Source: Pseudolabrys sp. (GTDB taxonomy: Bacteria; Pseudomonadota; Alphaproteobacteria; Rhizobiales; Xanthobacteraceae). Taken from it: a stretch of DNA of 64,000 nucleotides. This document shows positions 22,887 to 32,189 of this stretch, piece by piece. Position 1 is the stretch's first letter. Each line of letters starts with the position of its first letter. Under the pieces are notes generated by a model. The model was not told the DNA's origin and did not search any database. It saw only the letters and a program-made list of their open reading frames with translations. A program made the translations under genes and the position numbers. The DNA lies in assembly GCA_030655215.1 (NCBI GenBank), contig JAURVZ010000003.1, positions 27,995 to 91,994 of the forward strand, given 5' to 3'.

Positions 22887-24815
22887 CTACGGCGCAAGAT
22901 TCTTGCCGGCAGACAATTTGGCCTCGCCGGCAAACTCCGGCACCGCCTCACGCAGCACCTTATAGATGACATCGTGTTCGTTGTTGGCGAGGCCCTTTTC
23001 AAGTTCAGCCACCCAGCCGCGCAAATCAGCCAGCGACGCCTGCACGGGCCTGGCGGCAACGATGCCCGGAATGCCAATTTCAGCCATTGCCTCTTCGCGC
23101 GCGAACAGGATCTCGTGCAGCCGCTCGCCCGGGCGAATGCCGGTAAACTCGATTTTGATATCGCGGCCCGGCTCGAGGCCGCTGAGGCGGATAATGCGCT
23201 CGGCGAGATCGACGATCTTCACCGGCTGGCCCATGTTAAGCACGTAAACCGAGACACTACCGTCATTCACGCTGTTGGCGTGCCGCGAGGCGGTGATGAC
23301 CAGATCGCATGCTTCGCGAATGGTCATGAAATAGCGAACCATATCCGGATGCGTGACCGTTACCGGCCCGCCGGCTTCGATCTGCGCCTTAAACTTCGGC
23401 ACCACCGAGCCGTTCGAGGCCAGCACATTGCCGAACCGCACCGAAATCAGCCGCATATCGCGTTCGCCGCCCCGGCTGGCGAAATCGGCGTCGAGCGCCT
23501 CGCAGTACATTTCGGCCAGCCGCTTGGTGGCGCCCAGCATCGAGACCGGCTCGATCGCCTTGTCGGTCGAGATCATCACCATCGCAGAAGCACCGGCGGC
23601 AGATGCCGCATCCGCAACATTGATTGAACCGAGCACGTTAGTCTTGATGCCCTCGTCCCAATCCCGCTCCAGAATCGGAACGTGCTTGAGCGCCGCGGCG
23701 TGGAAGACGATGTCCGGCTTAAAATCGGCAATCAGCCGCATGATGCGGGCGCGGTCGCGGATATCGGCAATGCGGCCGGTGACCTCGGCTTTGTTCGGCT
23801 CAGCGAGCAACTTCTCAACCACGGCATAAAGCGCCGGTTCTGAATTCTCGATGACGAGCAGACGTGTCGCGCCGAAGGCAACAATGCGCTCGCAGATTTC
23901 AGAACCGATCGAGCCGCCGCCGCCGGTAACAACGATTGATTTGCCGCTGACGAATTCTTCCAGCCGCTGATAGTCGATCCTGACGCTCGGCCGCAGCAGC
24001 AAGTCCTCAACCGATACCGGCGCCAGTTGCACAGCGACGCCGCCGGCTTCCAGCGATGGCATCTGACTCAGTTGCAGGCCGAGCCGCCGCGCGCGCATCA
24101 GCATCGCTTCCGGACGCGCCTCAGGCGAAAACGCCGATGGCGCCATCACCAGCCGCGTCACGCGCGTGCCGCGCGAGCCGAGATCGGCAATAACACTCTC
24201 GAGATCGTCCAGATCGCCGAGCACCGGGATCGAACGGATCGATTGGCCGCGATCGGTCGATGACGGGGAGAGAATGCCGACCGGCCAGATTTTCTTGACC
24301 GCGCCGCTTTCAATACCGCGCAGTAAAACTTCAGCATCCGCGGTACGGCCAATGATCAAGGCCGGTGTGGCATCGGCGATTTTGACCCGCTGCAATGTGC
24401 GCGCATAATGAAAATAGCGGTAGCCAATGCGTCCGCCGCCAAGAAAGAACATCTGCAAGACCCAGTAGAGCAGGATCGTGACCTTGCCGAAGAAGAAATT
24501 GCCGTAGACGTTTGGCGACACGAGGATGTAGTCGAGCGCCAGCAGCGTAATCGCCAGCACCGATGACGCGCGAAAAATGTTGAACAGGTCGGGGACCGAC
24601 GTGAAGCGCCATTTGCTCTGGTGCAGCTTGAGCACGAAATAGACAGCCGCCGCATACACAAGGAACAACGGCAAGAATTTCAGCAAGTCCGGCAGCTTCA
24701 GCGCCAGCCGATAATCGTCGAAGCGGATAACGAACGTCAGAACCGTTGCCGCCGCCGTCGCAATCACGTCGTGCAGCACGATCAGGTACTGGCGGGGCGT
24801 CATCAAACGTCTCAT
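22887..24815 (-). CDS. CapD/WbpM-like nucleotide-sugar 4,6-dehydratase
   Basis: The 642-residue protein has four N-terminal membrane segments (about 10-150), a CoA-binding-like domain and a C-terminal extended SDR domain. The NAD motif is TGGGGSIGSE. The catalytic triad reads S-M-x3-K (SMLGATKRLAE), with Met in place of the usual Tyr, as in WbpM and FlaA1-type long dehydratases. These enzymes convert UDP-GlcNAc-type sugars to 4-keto-6-deoxy intermediates at the inner membrane. The ATG at 24815 is chosen because it overlaps the glycosyltransferase stop (ATGA); a second ATG lies four codons in. An upstream extension would run through the previous gene. It likely supplies a deoxyamino sugar for the polymer. 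Confidence 0.92.
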   Translation of the reverse strand: MRRLMTPRQYLIVLHDVIATAAATVLTFVIRFDDYRLALKLPDLLKFLPLFLVYAAAVYFVLKLHQSKWRFTSVPDLFNIFRASSVLAITLLALDYILVSPNVYGNFFFGKVTILLYWVLQMFFLGGGRIGYRYFHYARTLQRVKIADATPALIIGRTADAEVLLRGIESGAVKKIWPVGILSPSSTDRGQSIRSIPVLGDLDDLESVIADLGSRGTRVTRLVMAPSAFSPEARPEAMLMRARRLGLQLSQMPSLEAGGVAVQLAPVSVEDLLLRPSVRIDYQRLEEFVSGKSIVVTGGGGSIGSEICERIVAFGATRLLVIENSEPALYAVVEKLLAEPNKAEVTGRIADIRDRARIMRLIADFKPDIVFHAAALKHVPILERDWDEGIKTNVLGSINVADAASAAGASAMVMISTDKAIEPVSMLGATKRLAEMYCEALDADFASRGGERDMRLISVRFGNVLASNGSVVPKFKAQIEAGGPVTVTHPDMVRYFMTIREACDLVITASRHANSVNDGSVSVYVLNMGQPVKIVDLAERIIRLSGLEPGRDIKIEFTGIRPGERLHEILFAREEAMAEIGIPGIVAARPVQASLADLRGWVAELEKGLANNEHDVIYKVLREAVPEFAGEAKLSAGKNLAP

Positions 24816-25567
24816 GTTGCGGAAGTCCAGGACGAACGCAATTTCACGCTTCTGGCCGGCAGCCGCAAAAAGGTGGTCGCGAAGGCGTAGCGATACCATC
24901 GCAGATAGGCCGGCAGCCAGCTGATCACCTTGAACCGGCTGGCGCCCTGCGTGCGCTCGAACCATTTCGCCGGGACTTCGGCGACAGGCCAACCCAAGCG
25001 GTGGCACTTCACCAAGAGTTCGATGCTGTAGCAGAAGCCGCTGTCGGATTCGATGGGGATGCCGTCAATGACGCGGCGCGAGAACAGCCGGAAGCCGCTG
25101 CTCGGATCGTGCGTCGGCAAGCGTGCAACATGATAAAGCGTGAAGGCTGCGGCCCGCACCAACGTCGCCTTCAGCCAAGGGCAACCAACCATGCAGCCGC
25201 CCGGAATGAAACGGCTGGCGCAAACAATGTCGGCGCCCTGCTCGGCTTTAGCGACCATCGTGTCGATGATCTCTCCGTTGAAATCGTCATCGGCTGGAAA
25301 AACCATGACGAATGGCGCGGTGCTGGCGGCAAAGCCGGCCATGATCGCTCCATGCGCGCCGCGCCCGGCATTTCGAATGAATTCGATGTTGAGGCCTTCG
25401 ACCTTCGCCGGATTGGCATTGATCGTTGTCAGCGTATCGTCTTCCGGCCGGTCATAACAGATGAGGATGCGCGCCGGCGTCCGCATATGCTGGCGCAGCG
25501 CGCCGAGCGTCGCCAGGATGTTGCGGCCTTCATTATAGACCGGGATGACGATATCAAGCCGTTCCAT
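24812..25567 (-). CDS. Glycosyltransferase family 2 (DPM1-like)
   Basis: The 251-residue protein is a GT-A glycosyltransferase. It starts MERLDIVIPVYNEGRNI and has the metal-binding FPADDDFN region and the dolichol-phosphate-mannose-synthase-like QGADIVCASRF segment. The second part contains SSGFRLFSRRVID. It transfers a sugar to a polyprenyl phosphate or to a growing glycan at the cytoplasmic face. The start ATG is two bases from the stop of the nucleotide-sugar dehydrogenase gene. A longer frame reaches back into that gene but has no similarity to the family. Coupled to capD by ATGA. Donor and acceptor are unknown. Confidence 0.9.
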   Translation of the reverse strand: MERLDIVIPVYNEGRNILATLGALRQHMRTPARILICYDRPEDDTLTTINANPAKVEGLNIEFIRNAGRGAHGAIMAGFAASTAPFVMVFPADDDFNGEIIDTMVAKAEQGADIVCASRFIPGGCMVGCPWLKATLVRAAAFTLYHVARLPTHDPSSGFRLFSRRVIDGIPIESDSGFCYSIELLVKCHRLGWPVAEVPAKWFERTQGASRFKVISWLPAYLRWYRYAFATTFLRLPARSVKLRSSWTSAT

Positions 25568-25569
25568 CG

Positions 25570-26883
25570 CTAATAAACGACGTTGGCATTCTTCAGGAAG
25601 CCCCAGATGTCGACCACCGGCTTGCCGCCGAGTTCGGCATCGCGATAGGCGGAATGCGGCGTGCACAGAATCAGCAGATCGCTGTCGGCGACGACGCGGT
25701 CGAGCGGCATCAATGTCGCATCGGTCGTGACGAAGGGATCGGTCGTCAAGACGGCGCGCGCTGTTGTCTGCAAAGTACGCTTGAGCTTGTAGCTCAGCGA
25801 GGCGCGCGTATCGTCGATCTCGGCCTTGAACGCCATGCCGAGCAAACCGACCGTCATATTGTTCAGATCGTAATTGCGCTTGAGGTCTTCGATCAGCTGC
25901 AGCGCCAGGCCTTCGTTCACCTGCATGGCGGCGTGGCCGATGTTGAACTGATTTCGCGCGAACGCAGCGAGCTGCATCGTGTCCTTGAACAGGCACGGAC
26001 CGGCGGCGAAGCCCGGCCCCGGCAATGTGCGGGCGCGCGGATAGTTGTGCTTCATCGCTTTCATGATCGCGGTGTAATCGGCGCCAGCCGACTTCGCGAT
26101 CATGTAGAACTGATTGGTCGCAGCGAATTCGATATAGCGATAGGCGTTGTTGAACAGCTTGGCGAGTTCGGCCTCGATCGGCGCTACGACCACGACTTCC
26201 GGCGCAATGCGGTTGAACAAGGCGACGGCTTCTTCGACCGCTTCCGGCGACGTGCCGCTGACGATCTGCGGCATCTCAGCCAGCTCCTTGATGCCATAGC
26301 CCTGGACGACGCGCTCCGGGCAGAAGGCGATTTTGTTCTTGCGGCCGAGGCGCTCCAGATAGGTGTGCAGCCAGTCTGTCGTCCCCGGATAAACTGTCGA
26401 GCGCAACACGATGAGCTGATCGTCGCCGATATGCGGCAGCAGGTCGTCGATGCAGCGCTGCACCGCCGCCGTCACCGGATTGAGAAATTCATCGACCGGC
26501 GTGCCGATGGTGACGATGACTGGACCCGAGCCGCGGATCTGCGCCGGCGACGAGGTAAAGACCAGCCGGTTATCGGCCAGCGCCTTGACCAGCAGCGGGG
26601 CGGCGCCGTGCTCGATGAACGGCAGCTTGCCGGAGCGCAGGATCGCCAAGGTGTTTTCGTTGAGGTCGTTGACGTTCACCGTCATGCCGGACTCGGCGAA
26701 GGCCAGGACCAGCGGAATACCAACATGGCCGGCACCGCCAATGACGGTGATGTCGGGCAGCGGGGTGCTGCCCTTCGCTACGGTTTCCGGGCTTTTCGCG
26801 GGCGAGTTCAAACGGCACCTATTCTCAATGACCGGCAACGATATAGCAGATGCGGCAAAGACTTGGCAGGATGGGGTTGGCAT
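25570..26883 (-). CDS. Nucleotide-sugar (UDP-sugar) 6-dehydrogenase
   Basis: The 437-residue protein belongs to the UDP-glucose/GDP-mannose dehydrogenase family, which oxidises C6 of an NDP-sugar to a uronic acid in two NAD-dependent steps. The Rossmann motif is GGAGHVG, a variant of GxGxxG. The catalytic Cys lies in GPGFAAGPCLFKDT, altered around the usual GGSCFPKD. EAELAKLFNNAYRY and GLLGMAFKAEIDDTRAS match the central and C-terminal domains. The first 40 residues before ITVIGG are not conserved; in-frame TTG codons at residues 16 and 25 are alternative starts. Product is probably a uronic or aminouronic acid precursor for the polysaccharide. Confidence 0.9.
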   Translation of the reverse strand: MPTPSCQVFAASAISLPVIENRCRLNSPAKSPETVAKGSTPLPDITVIGGAGHVGIPLVLAFAESGMTVNVNDLNENTLAILRSGKLPFIEHGAAPLLVKALADNRLVFTSSPAQIRGSGPVIVTIGTPVDEFLNPVTAAVQRCIDDLLPHIGDDQLIVLRSTVYPGTTDWLHTYLERLGRKNKIAFCPERVVQGYGIKELAEMPQIVSGTSPEAVEEAVALFNRIAPEVVVVAPIEAELAKLFNNAYRYIEFAATNQFYMIAKSAGADYTAIMKAMKHNYPRARTLPGPGFAAGPCLFKDTMQLAAFARNQFNIGHAAMQVNEGLALQLIEDLKRNYDLNNMTVGLLGMAFKAEIDDTRASLSYKLKRTLQTTARAVLTTDPFVTTDATLMPLDRVVADSDLLILCTPHSAYRDAELGGKPVVDIWGFLKNANVVY

Positions 26884-26922
26884 AGGCCGCAGCCTGCCCC
26901 CGGCGCAACGGAATCTTTGGCC

Positions 26923-28689
26923 TTAGGCCGGTTTTTGCTGGGATTTGGGTGCCCAATCGGCGCCGGGCGCCCTTTCGAGCACAAAGGGCCCCAAGACGAG
27001 GAGGTCCATCTTCGTCCGCCGGAAGCAGTCGAGCGCCTCGCCCGGCGTGCAGACGATGGGCTCGTTCTCGTTGAAAGACGTATTCAGGAGCATCGGCACG
27101 CCGGTGATGGCATGGAACGCCTCAATCAGCCGCCGGTAAAGCGAGCCCGGGGCGACGGTTTGGAGGCGGCCGGAACCGTCGACATGGGTAACCGCCGAAA
27201 TCAGCGGCCGCTTTTCCGACCTGACTTGGAAGACGGACGACATGAACGGCACGTCGCCGTCCTGCTCGAACCAGGCCGGGACTTCCTCGCGCAGGATCGA
27301 CGGCGCGAAGGGCCGGAATGACTCGCGGCGTTTGATCTTCATGTTGAGCACCGCCTTCATATCGGCGCGGCGTGGATCGCCCAGAATAGAGCGGTGACCG
27401 AGCGCGCGCGGCCCCCACTCGCAGCCGCTCTGAAACCAGCCGACGACCTGACCGTCTGCGATGCACTGTGCCGTATGGCTGCAGAGTGCATCGTCATCAT
27501 TAGCCTCGGTAATGACGAAGCCTGCCTCGCTGATGTTCGCGAGCTCTTGCGCAATCTCATCGCGGCTGAAGGTGGGGCCCCAGTCAGCGCGGTCCATGGC
27601 GAATTTGCGCGCGCCACCAAGCCGATGCCAGACCGCCAGCGCCGCGCCGAGCGCGCCACCGGCATCGCCCGCCGCCGGTGGCACGTAGAAGTCGCGGAAC
27701 GGCGTCATGCGGGCGCTCTTGCCGTTGGCCACCGAGTTCATGGCGCAACCGCCGGCCAGCGCCAGTTGGGTCAGGCCGGTGTTGCGTTGAAGCGCATTGA
27801 GCAGATTAAAAAACGCCTCTTCATACATGGCCTGCACGGAATGGGCGATATTGTGATGGCGCTCGGTGAGCGGCTCGTGCGGCTTGCGGCGCGGCCCGAG
27901 CAGCTCTTCCAGTTGCGGTGAAAATATATCATCGAAGTCCGGCGCGCCATTGCCGTCCTGCCGCGACACCGGCTCGCGGTGATGACGAAAATAAGAAAGG
28001 TCGAGAGCATATCGACCATCAGCCGCCGTGCGCACAATACGGCGCATCGCCTCCATGTGCCGCGGCGCGCCATAAGGCGCCAGCCCCATCACCTTGTACT
28101 CATCGCCGTAATGCGGAAAGCCAAGATACTGCGTCATCGCTTGATAGAAAATGCCGAGCGAATGCGGGAAATTCACCCGGCCATCCATGCGTATGTCCGC
28201 GCCGGTGCCGACGCCCCAGGCCGTGCTGGAGAAATCGCCGAAGCCATCGATCGACAGCAGCGCTGCCTCGCTGAAAGGCGAGACATGAAACGCCGATGCC
28301 AGATGCGCGAGATGATGTTCGATGTGATGCACGCGGCCGCGAAACCTCTGGCCGTGAAAGGTTTCTGCGATCAGATCGGCCAGCGAGTTGCGGGCGCGGC
28401 GGTTGCGCCAGCGGCTGAGCCACAGCCCCAAACCGGGCCGCTGTGACAGCATGAAGGCGAGCTTGCCCGGCAGGTTGGCCCAGTTGTTCTGATTGATCGC
28501 AATATGATCGACATCGGCCAGTTGCACCCCGCCTTGCTTGAGGCACCAGGCCAAAGCCTGCGCCGGAAAGCCGCTCCAATGCTTGACGCGGCGGAAGCGC
28601 TCTTCCTCAACCGCCGCAACCAGCACGCCGTCGCGCAGCAGCACCGCCGCGGCATCGGCGTGAAAGGCGTTGAGACCGACAATGATCAT
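26923..28689 (-). CDS. NodU/CmcH-type carbamoyltransferase
   Basis: The 588-residue protein has the two domains of NodU/TobZ carbamoyltransferases: an N-terminal Kae1-like ASKHA domain (about 1-370) and a C-terminal YrdC-like domain (about 390-575). The start MIIVGLNAFHADAAAVL, the metal motif VHHIEHHLAHLASAF, the glycine-rich GGCAMNSVANGK and the C-terminal RPFAPSILREE are typical. It moves a carbamoyl group from carbamoyl phosphate through carbamoyl-AMP to a hydroxyl, here probably of a sugar residue. It sits between a methyltransferase gene, whose stop it touches, and the nucleotide-sugar dehydrogenase. Nod factor genes are absent, so the target is more likely the surface polysaccharide. 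Confidence 0.92.
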   Translation of the reverse strand: MIIVGLNAFHADAAAVLLRDGVLVAAVEEERFRRVKHWSGFPAQALAWCLKQGGVQLADVDHIAINQNNWANLPGKLAFMLSQRPGLGLWLSRWRNRRARNSLADLIAETFHGQRFRGRVHHIEHHLAHLASAFHVSPFSEAALLSIDGFGDFSSTAWGVGTGADIRMDGRVNFPHSLGIFYQAMTQYLGFPHYGDEYKVMGLAPYGAPRHMEAMRRIVRTAADGRYALDLSYFRHHREPVSRQDGNGAPDFDDIFSPQLEELLGPRRKPHEPLTERHHNIAHSVQAMYEEAFFNLLNALQRNTGLTQLALAGGCAMNSVANGKSARMTPFRDFYVPPAAGDAGGALGAALAVWHRLGGARKFAMDRADWGPTFSRDEIAQELANISEAGFVITEANDDDALCSHTAQCIADGQVVGWFQSGCEWGPRALGHRSILGDPRRADMKAVLNMKIKRRESFRPFAPSILREEVPAWFEQDGDVPFMSSVFQVRSEKRPLISAVTHVDGSGRLQTVAPGSLYRRLIEAFHAITGVPMLLNTSFNENEPIVCTPGEALDCFRRTKMDLLVLGPFVLERAPGADWAPKSQQKPA

Positions 28690-29592
28690 CTAGCCGCGAC
28701 GCCGCGCCACAAGCACAGCCTTGTTGGCGTTCAGCCTTGAACGCAGCAACGGCGTCAATAGCAGCGTCACCGGCCTGACGAGAAAAGATGGCATGCCGCG
28801 CAATTGCACCAGATAGACCCGCACATAATAGTCGATCGGCCAGGACAGTTCGTTGATGCGCGCCAGCCGCACGACGTTGAAGCCGTACCGCGCCATGAGC
28901 AAGCGCAAGGCGCGCGGCGTGAAATTCTGCAAATGATAGATCGAGGTCCGCGTCCGTTGCCAGGCGCGCCCAACGCCGCCAATCAACGGGAATTTCTGCA
29001 CGGCGTGCATCAGACGATCCAGAACCGTAACCACCGGTGTATGGACATAGAGAGTGCCGCCCGGCCGCAAGACGCGCTGCACTCCTGACAAAGTGGCGGC
29101 GAGATCAGGCACATGCTCCAGCACATCCATCATGCTGACGATGTCGAACGCGCCTCCCGGCAGCGAGGCGTAATCGTCATCGCGATAGATGTTGCGCACC
29201 GATGGCGGCAGGTTCGACAATTCGCCGCCGGGAATTTCATGGATCGACAGATTGCTGAAACCGCTCCCATGCAGCGCCCGCGCGAATGCGCCGTTGCCGC
29301 CGCCGACATCGAGCAGTGCGGCATCGCGCGGCACCAACGCCGCAATGTCGTCTGCTGCCGCGGCGAATTTCGGCGCGCTCGCCTGCGCCGTCTCGTCATA
29401 GTAGGCCGCTTCGTCGAGGGCGGCATAGGCTTCACTCAATTCGGCCGGCGCCAGCGCGTTGCCTATAAAAACACTGCCGCACGCCAGGCAGCGATAATTA
29501 TCAAGCCAGCGCGTCGCGCTATGCTCATTGGCGGTACGGCAAAGATGGACATGACGATGCGAACCGCAGACGCGGCAAGGCGCGTCAGCCAC
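28690..29592 (-). CDS. Class I methyltransferase with N-terminal zinc ribbon
   Basis: The 300-residue protein starts with two CxxC pairs (CRVCG at about 6 and CLACG at about 36), a probable zinc ribbon. A SAM-dependent methyltransferase domain follows with motif I LLDVGGGNGAFARAL, then SMMDVLEHVPD and RVLRPGGTLYVHTP, which mark the Methyltransf_23 type. The zinc-ribbon/methyltransferase combination is known from sugar C-methyltransferases and from surface-glycan clusters. It abuts the carbamoyltransferase start and overlaps the upstream glycosyltransferase stop by eight bases. O- or C-methylation of a polymer sugar is the likely role. Confidence 0.88.
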   Translation of the reverse strand: MADAPCRVCGSHRHVHLCRTANEHSATRWLDNYRCLACGSVFIGNALAPAELSEAYAALDEAAYYDETAQASAPKFAAAADDIAALVPRDAALLDVGGGNGAFARALHGSGFSNLSIHEIPGGELSNLPPSVRNIYRDDDYASLPGGAFDIVSMMDVLEHVPDLAATLSGVQRVLRPGGTLYVHTPVVTVLDRLMHAVQKFPLIGGVGRAWQRTRTSIYHLQNFTPRALRLLMARYGFNVVRLARINELSWPIDYYVRVYLVQLRGMPSFLVRPVTLLLTPLLRSRLNANKAVLVARRRG

Positions 29593-30751
29593 GCGCGACG
29601 CTCATGTAAAGCCGCTCCATCTCGGCGGCGACCTTGGACCAGCCATATTCGGCAATGGCATGACGCTGCCCGGCAATGCCCATCGCCCGCGCCAGTGCCG
29701 GATCGCGCACCAACTGCGCAATCGCGGCAGACAACGGACGCGGTTCGCCATCGGTGACGATGCCGGCCGCGGCCTTGCGTACAATCTCGGCGGCGCCGAC
29801 CTCCGGCGTCGTCACCACCGGCACGCGGCGGCGCATCGCTTCCAGTACGGTGTTGCCGAAATTCTCCGACAGTGACGGCACGACGAAGACCCGCGCCGCT
29901 CGAAACAGATACTCCTTGTCAGCGCCGCCGATCGTGCGCGGCAGTACGCGGACCCGTTCGGCAATACGCAGGTCCTGCGCCAGTGCGACAAGGCGCGGCG
30001 CCAGTCCCTCATCGTCAGTGCCGGCAATGACGAGAACACCGGTGCCATCGCGGCCGAAGGCATAGATCAGCCGATCGAGTCCCTTCTTCCAGCTTATTCG
30101 TCCGAGATAAAGCACGACCGGGCCGCCGCTAGCAGCAGCAATGACATCCGGCGCAACCGGCAGCGCCTGCGTCCCGTCATGTGGCTCGTCGACGCCGTTT
30201 GGCACCGCAATGACCGGCGGTAATTTCCAACCAAAACGATCAAGCTCGGCCGCTTCCAGCGCCGAGGTGACATGAACGGCCGCCGCGCGCTCGACATTGC
30301 GGCGTTCGATTGCGGCGATCCACAGCGACTTCGCCACAGTGCTGCGGCGGCGGATCATGTCTTTGATCAGCATGCCACGCGGCGACAGCACATAGGGCAC
30401 GCGATGCGCCCGCGCTGTCCGCGCCGCGGCCCATGTCGGCCAAAGATATGTCGTGTGCTGATGCACGACATCGAAAGTGGCCATGTCATGCCTGAGCGCC
30501 TGCGCCATAGCCGGCGCATAAAACAGCCGCCTAAGCGCCGGCGATGCAAAGTAGCGCACCTTGACGCCATCAATCCAGACCGGCTCACTGAGCGGCACAT
30601 CGCTGTCGCGCGGGCCATCGATATTGGTGGTGATGACCTCGACATCGTGGCCGCGCACGACGAGTTCGCGGCACAAACTGTGCACGGCAAAGACCGGCCC
30701 GCCATACCGCACTGCCGGCAAATAGGCGGGCAGAACATGAAGGATTTTCAT
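29585..30751 (-). CDS. Glycosyltransferase family 4
   Basis: The 388-residue protein is a GT-B glycosyltransferase. The N-terminal domain begins MKILHVLPAYLPAVRYGGP with the glycine-rich loop typical of group-1 transferases. The C-terminal domain has LYLGRISWKKGLDRLIYAFG and the EX7E region VVPSLSENFGNTVLEAMRRR. The ATG at 30751 is chosen since the preceding in-frame sequence belongs to the upstream gene and lacks similarity. It overlaps the methyltransferase gene by eight bases. It probably adds one hexose-type residue from an NDP-sugar to the lipid-linked repeat unit. Confidence 0.92.
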   Translation of the reverse strand: MKILHVLPAYLPAVRYGGPVFAVHSLCRELVVRGHDVEVITTNIDGPRDSDVPLSEPVWIDGVKVRYFASPALRRLFYAPAMAQALRHDMATFDVVHQHTTYLWPTWAAARTARAHRVPYVLSPRGMLIKDMIRRRSTVAKSLWIAAIERRNVERAAAVHVTSALEAAELDRFGWKLPPVIAVPNGVDEPHDGTQALPVAPDVIAAASGGPVVLYLGRISWKKGLDRLIYAFGRDGTGVLVIAGTDDEGLAPRLVALAQDLRIAERVRVLPRTIGGADKEYLFRAARVFVVPSLSENFGNTVLEAMRRRVPVVTTPEVGAAEIVRKAAAGIVTDGEPRPLSAAIAQLVRDPALARAMGIAGQRHAIAEYGWSKVAAEMERLYMSVARG

Positions 30752-30761
30752 GCGCTTTCTG

Positions 30762-32189
30762 TCACTCGGCCAGTTCGATACGCTGGTAGCTCTGTCCTGA
30801 GAGCCAGAAAGCGATATGCGGATAAGCAAACCTGAGAAACAACGCGAGCACCCCGAAACCGACAAGGAGTGTACCGAGCGCCTTGTCGAAATTCGTGCCG
30901 AACTGGAAGAAGCCGAACAGAACGGTGGTCGCGAAGGACTGGCGCACGAGATAGGGCGCGTCGCGCGTCATGAAGTATCGCCCGGCCCAGCCGACGCCGC
31001 TGCCAATGAGAAAGATCGGCACGAACATCCACCACGGGCCGAAATCGTAATGCGCCTCGGCCAGGTAACCGATACTGATGGACGTGTTGGAATCGATCCT
31101 GCGGCCGGTCATCGCCGTGGTCACAGCGGAATCGTCAAGACTGCGTTTGCCGGGAAACAAAAAGCGCGGCATCAGGACATGCTCCAACCCGCCGGCGAAG
31201 CGGCTGGGAAGATCGATCTCGTCCTGTTCCCGCTTGGCCAGATATTGGGCAAAGACCGCCGTGCAATCGATGCGGTCGACCATGCGTTGCAACGATTGCC
31301 AGTAATCGAAATCGCTCTCGAGCAAATTGTCCGCCATCCAGGCAACGCGCTCGTCGAACGAACGGACAATGATCTGCTCGCCGCTGAAACCGCTGACCCA
31401 GCGACGATATTCAGGCTTCACCGAGGTCCATAGAAGCGACAACACAAAAACCAGCACCGCCGAGGCGACGCCGAATGTCCACATGCGCAAGGTCGGCAGC
31501 CGTCCGGCGGCGATGAAGGCAATCAGGACAATGAAGAAGCCTTCCTTGAAGGTCCCGAAGAAGCCGGTGAGACCCGTCACCACTTCGACGGTCAGCATCA
31601 TGGCGAGCCAGAGATAACCTCTGCCGGCCGCAAACACGGTGCTGGCGACCAGATAAATAAAAACATACTTCAGCAGAAACAGCGCGATCAGCGGCTGTTG
31701 CAACTGCGGAATATTCAACACGATATAGCCGATCAGTTCGGCGAAGATCAGCGTGGCGAAATAAGCAATGACGCCGGTCTGCAATGTGACAGGATGTTCG
31801 TTGATGGCGCTGTTACGGTTTTGCGCCAGCCAGTCGAGGCCCTTGCCAAAGCGCACGGCCCAGCCGAGCCCGGCCGAATAAACAACCAGCGCCAGCAAAT
31901 TGTAGCCGACCGCCTCGACGCGCAATTCGCCAATGCTGGCATCCGACAACTCAATGCCGAGCAGGTCGGCGCTGAGGATGGATGCGACAACCGCGATCCA
32001 GTTGAAACACACCGCCCAGACAAGGGCCGGATACTCGTTGCGCCGGTCAAGAACAAACATCAGCGACAACAGCAGAGCGCCGAAGCCGTAAGCCCACAAC
32101 GCGCCGTTCATCGACACCGTCAGTAACAGCAGCGCAATGCAGAAAGCTGACGTTATCGTGTAAGGCGAGATGAGAATGCGCCAGTTCAT
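30762..32189 (-). CDS. Multi-span membrane protein, Wzy-like polymerase candidate
   Basis: The 475-residue protein has about ten to twelve hydrophobic segments and a large polar loop (about 275-385) before the last three or four. This is the layout of oligosaccharide repeat-unit polymerases such as Wzy, which join lipid-linked repeats in the periplasm. Sequence motifs are weak in this group, so the call rests on topology, length and position among glycosyltransferases. The loop contains the acidic and arginine-rich sequence KPEYRRWVSGFSGEQ and FLFPGKRSLDDSA. The ATG at 32189 overlaps the upstream stop (ATGA). Alternatives are a flippase or an acyl-transferring membrane enzyme. Confidence 0.65.
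   Translation of the reverse strand: MNWRILISPYTITSAFCIALLLLTVSMNGALWAYGFGALLLSLMFVLDRRNEYPALVWAVCFNWIAVVASILSADLLGIELSDASIGELRVEAVGYNLLALVVYSAGLGWAVRFGKGLDWLAQNRNSAINEHPVTLQTGVIAYFATLIFAELIGYIVLNIPQLQQPLIALFLLKYVFIYLVASTVFAAGRGYLWLAMMLTVEVVTGLTGFFGTFKEGFFIVLIAFIAAGRLPTLRMWTFGVASAVLVFVLSLLWTSVKPEYRRWVSGFSGEQIIVRSFDERVAWMADNLLESDFDYWQSLQRMVDRIDCTAVFAQYLAKREQDEIDLPSRFAGGLEHVLMPRFLFPGKRSLDDSAVTTAMTGRRIDSNTSISIGYLAEAHYDFGPWWMFVPIFLIGSGVGWAGRYFMTRDAPYLVRQSFATTVLFGFFQFGTNFDKALGTLLVGFGVLALFLRFAYPHIAFWLSGQSYQRIELAE

Noticed and set aside
25654..27321. Long open frame (about 555 codons) on the plus strand opposite the nucleotide-sugar dehydrogenase and carbamoyltransferase genes.
   Set aside because: It has no recognisable domain, is rich in Arg, His and Asp, and mirrors strong coding bias of the real genes on the other strand. 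Such antisense frames are usual in GC-rich DNA.
26923..28689. Nod factor carbamoylation gene (nodU).
   Set aside because: No nodABC-type or symbiosis genes and no nod box are visible; the context is a surface polysaccharide locus.
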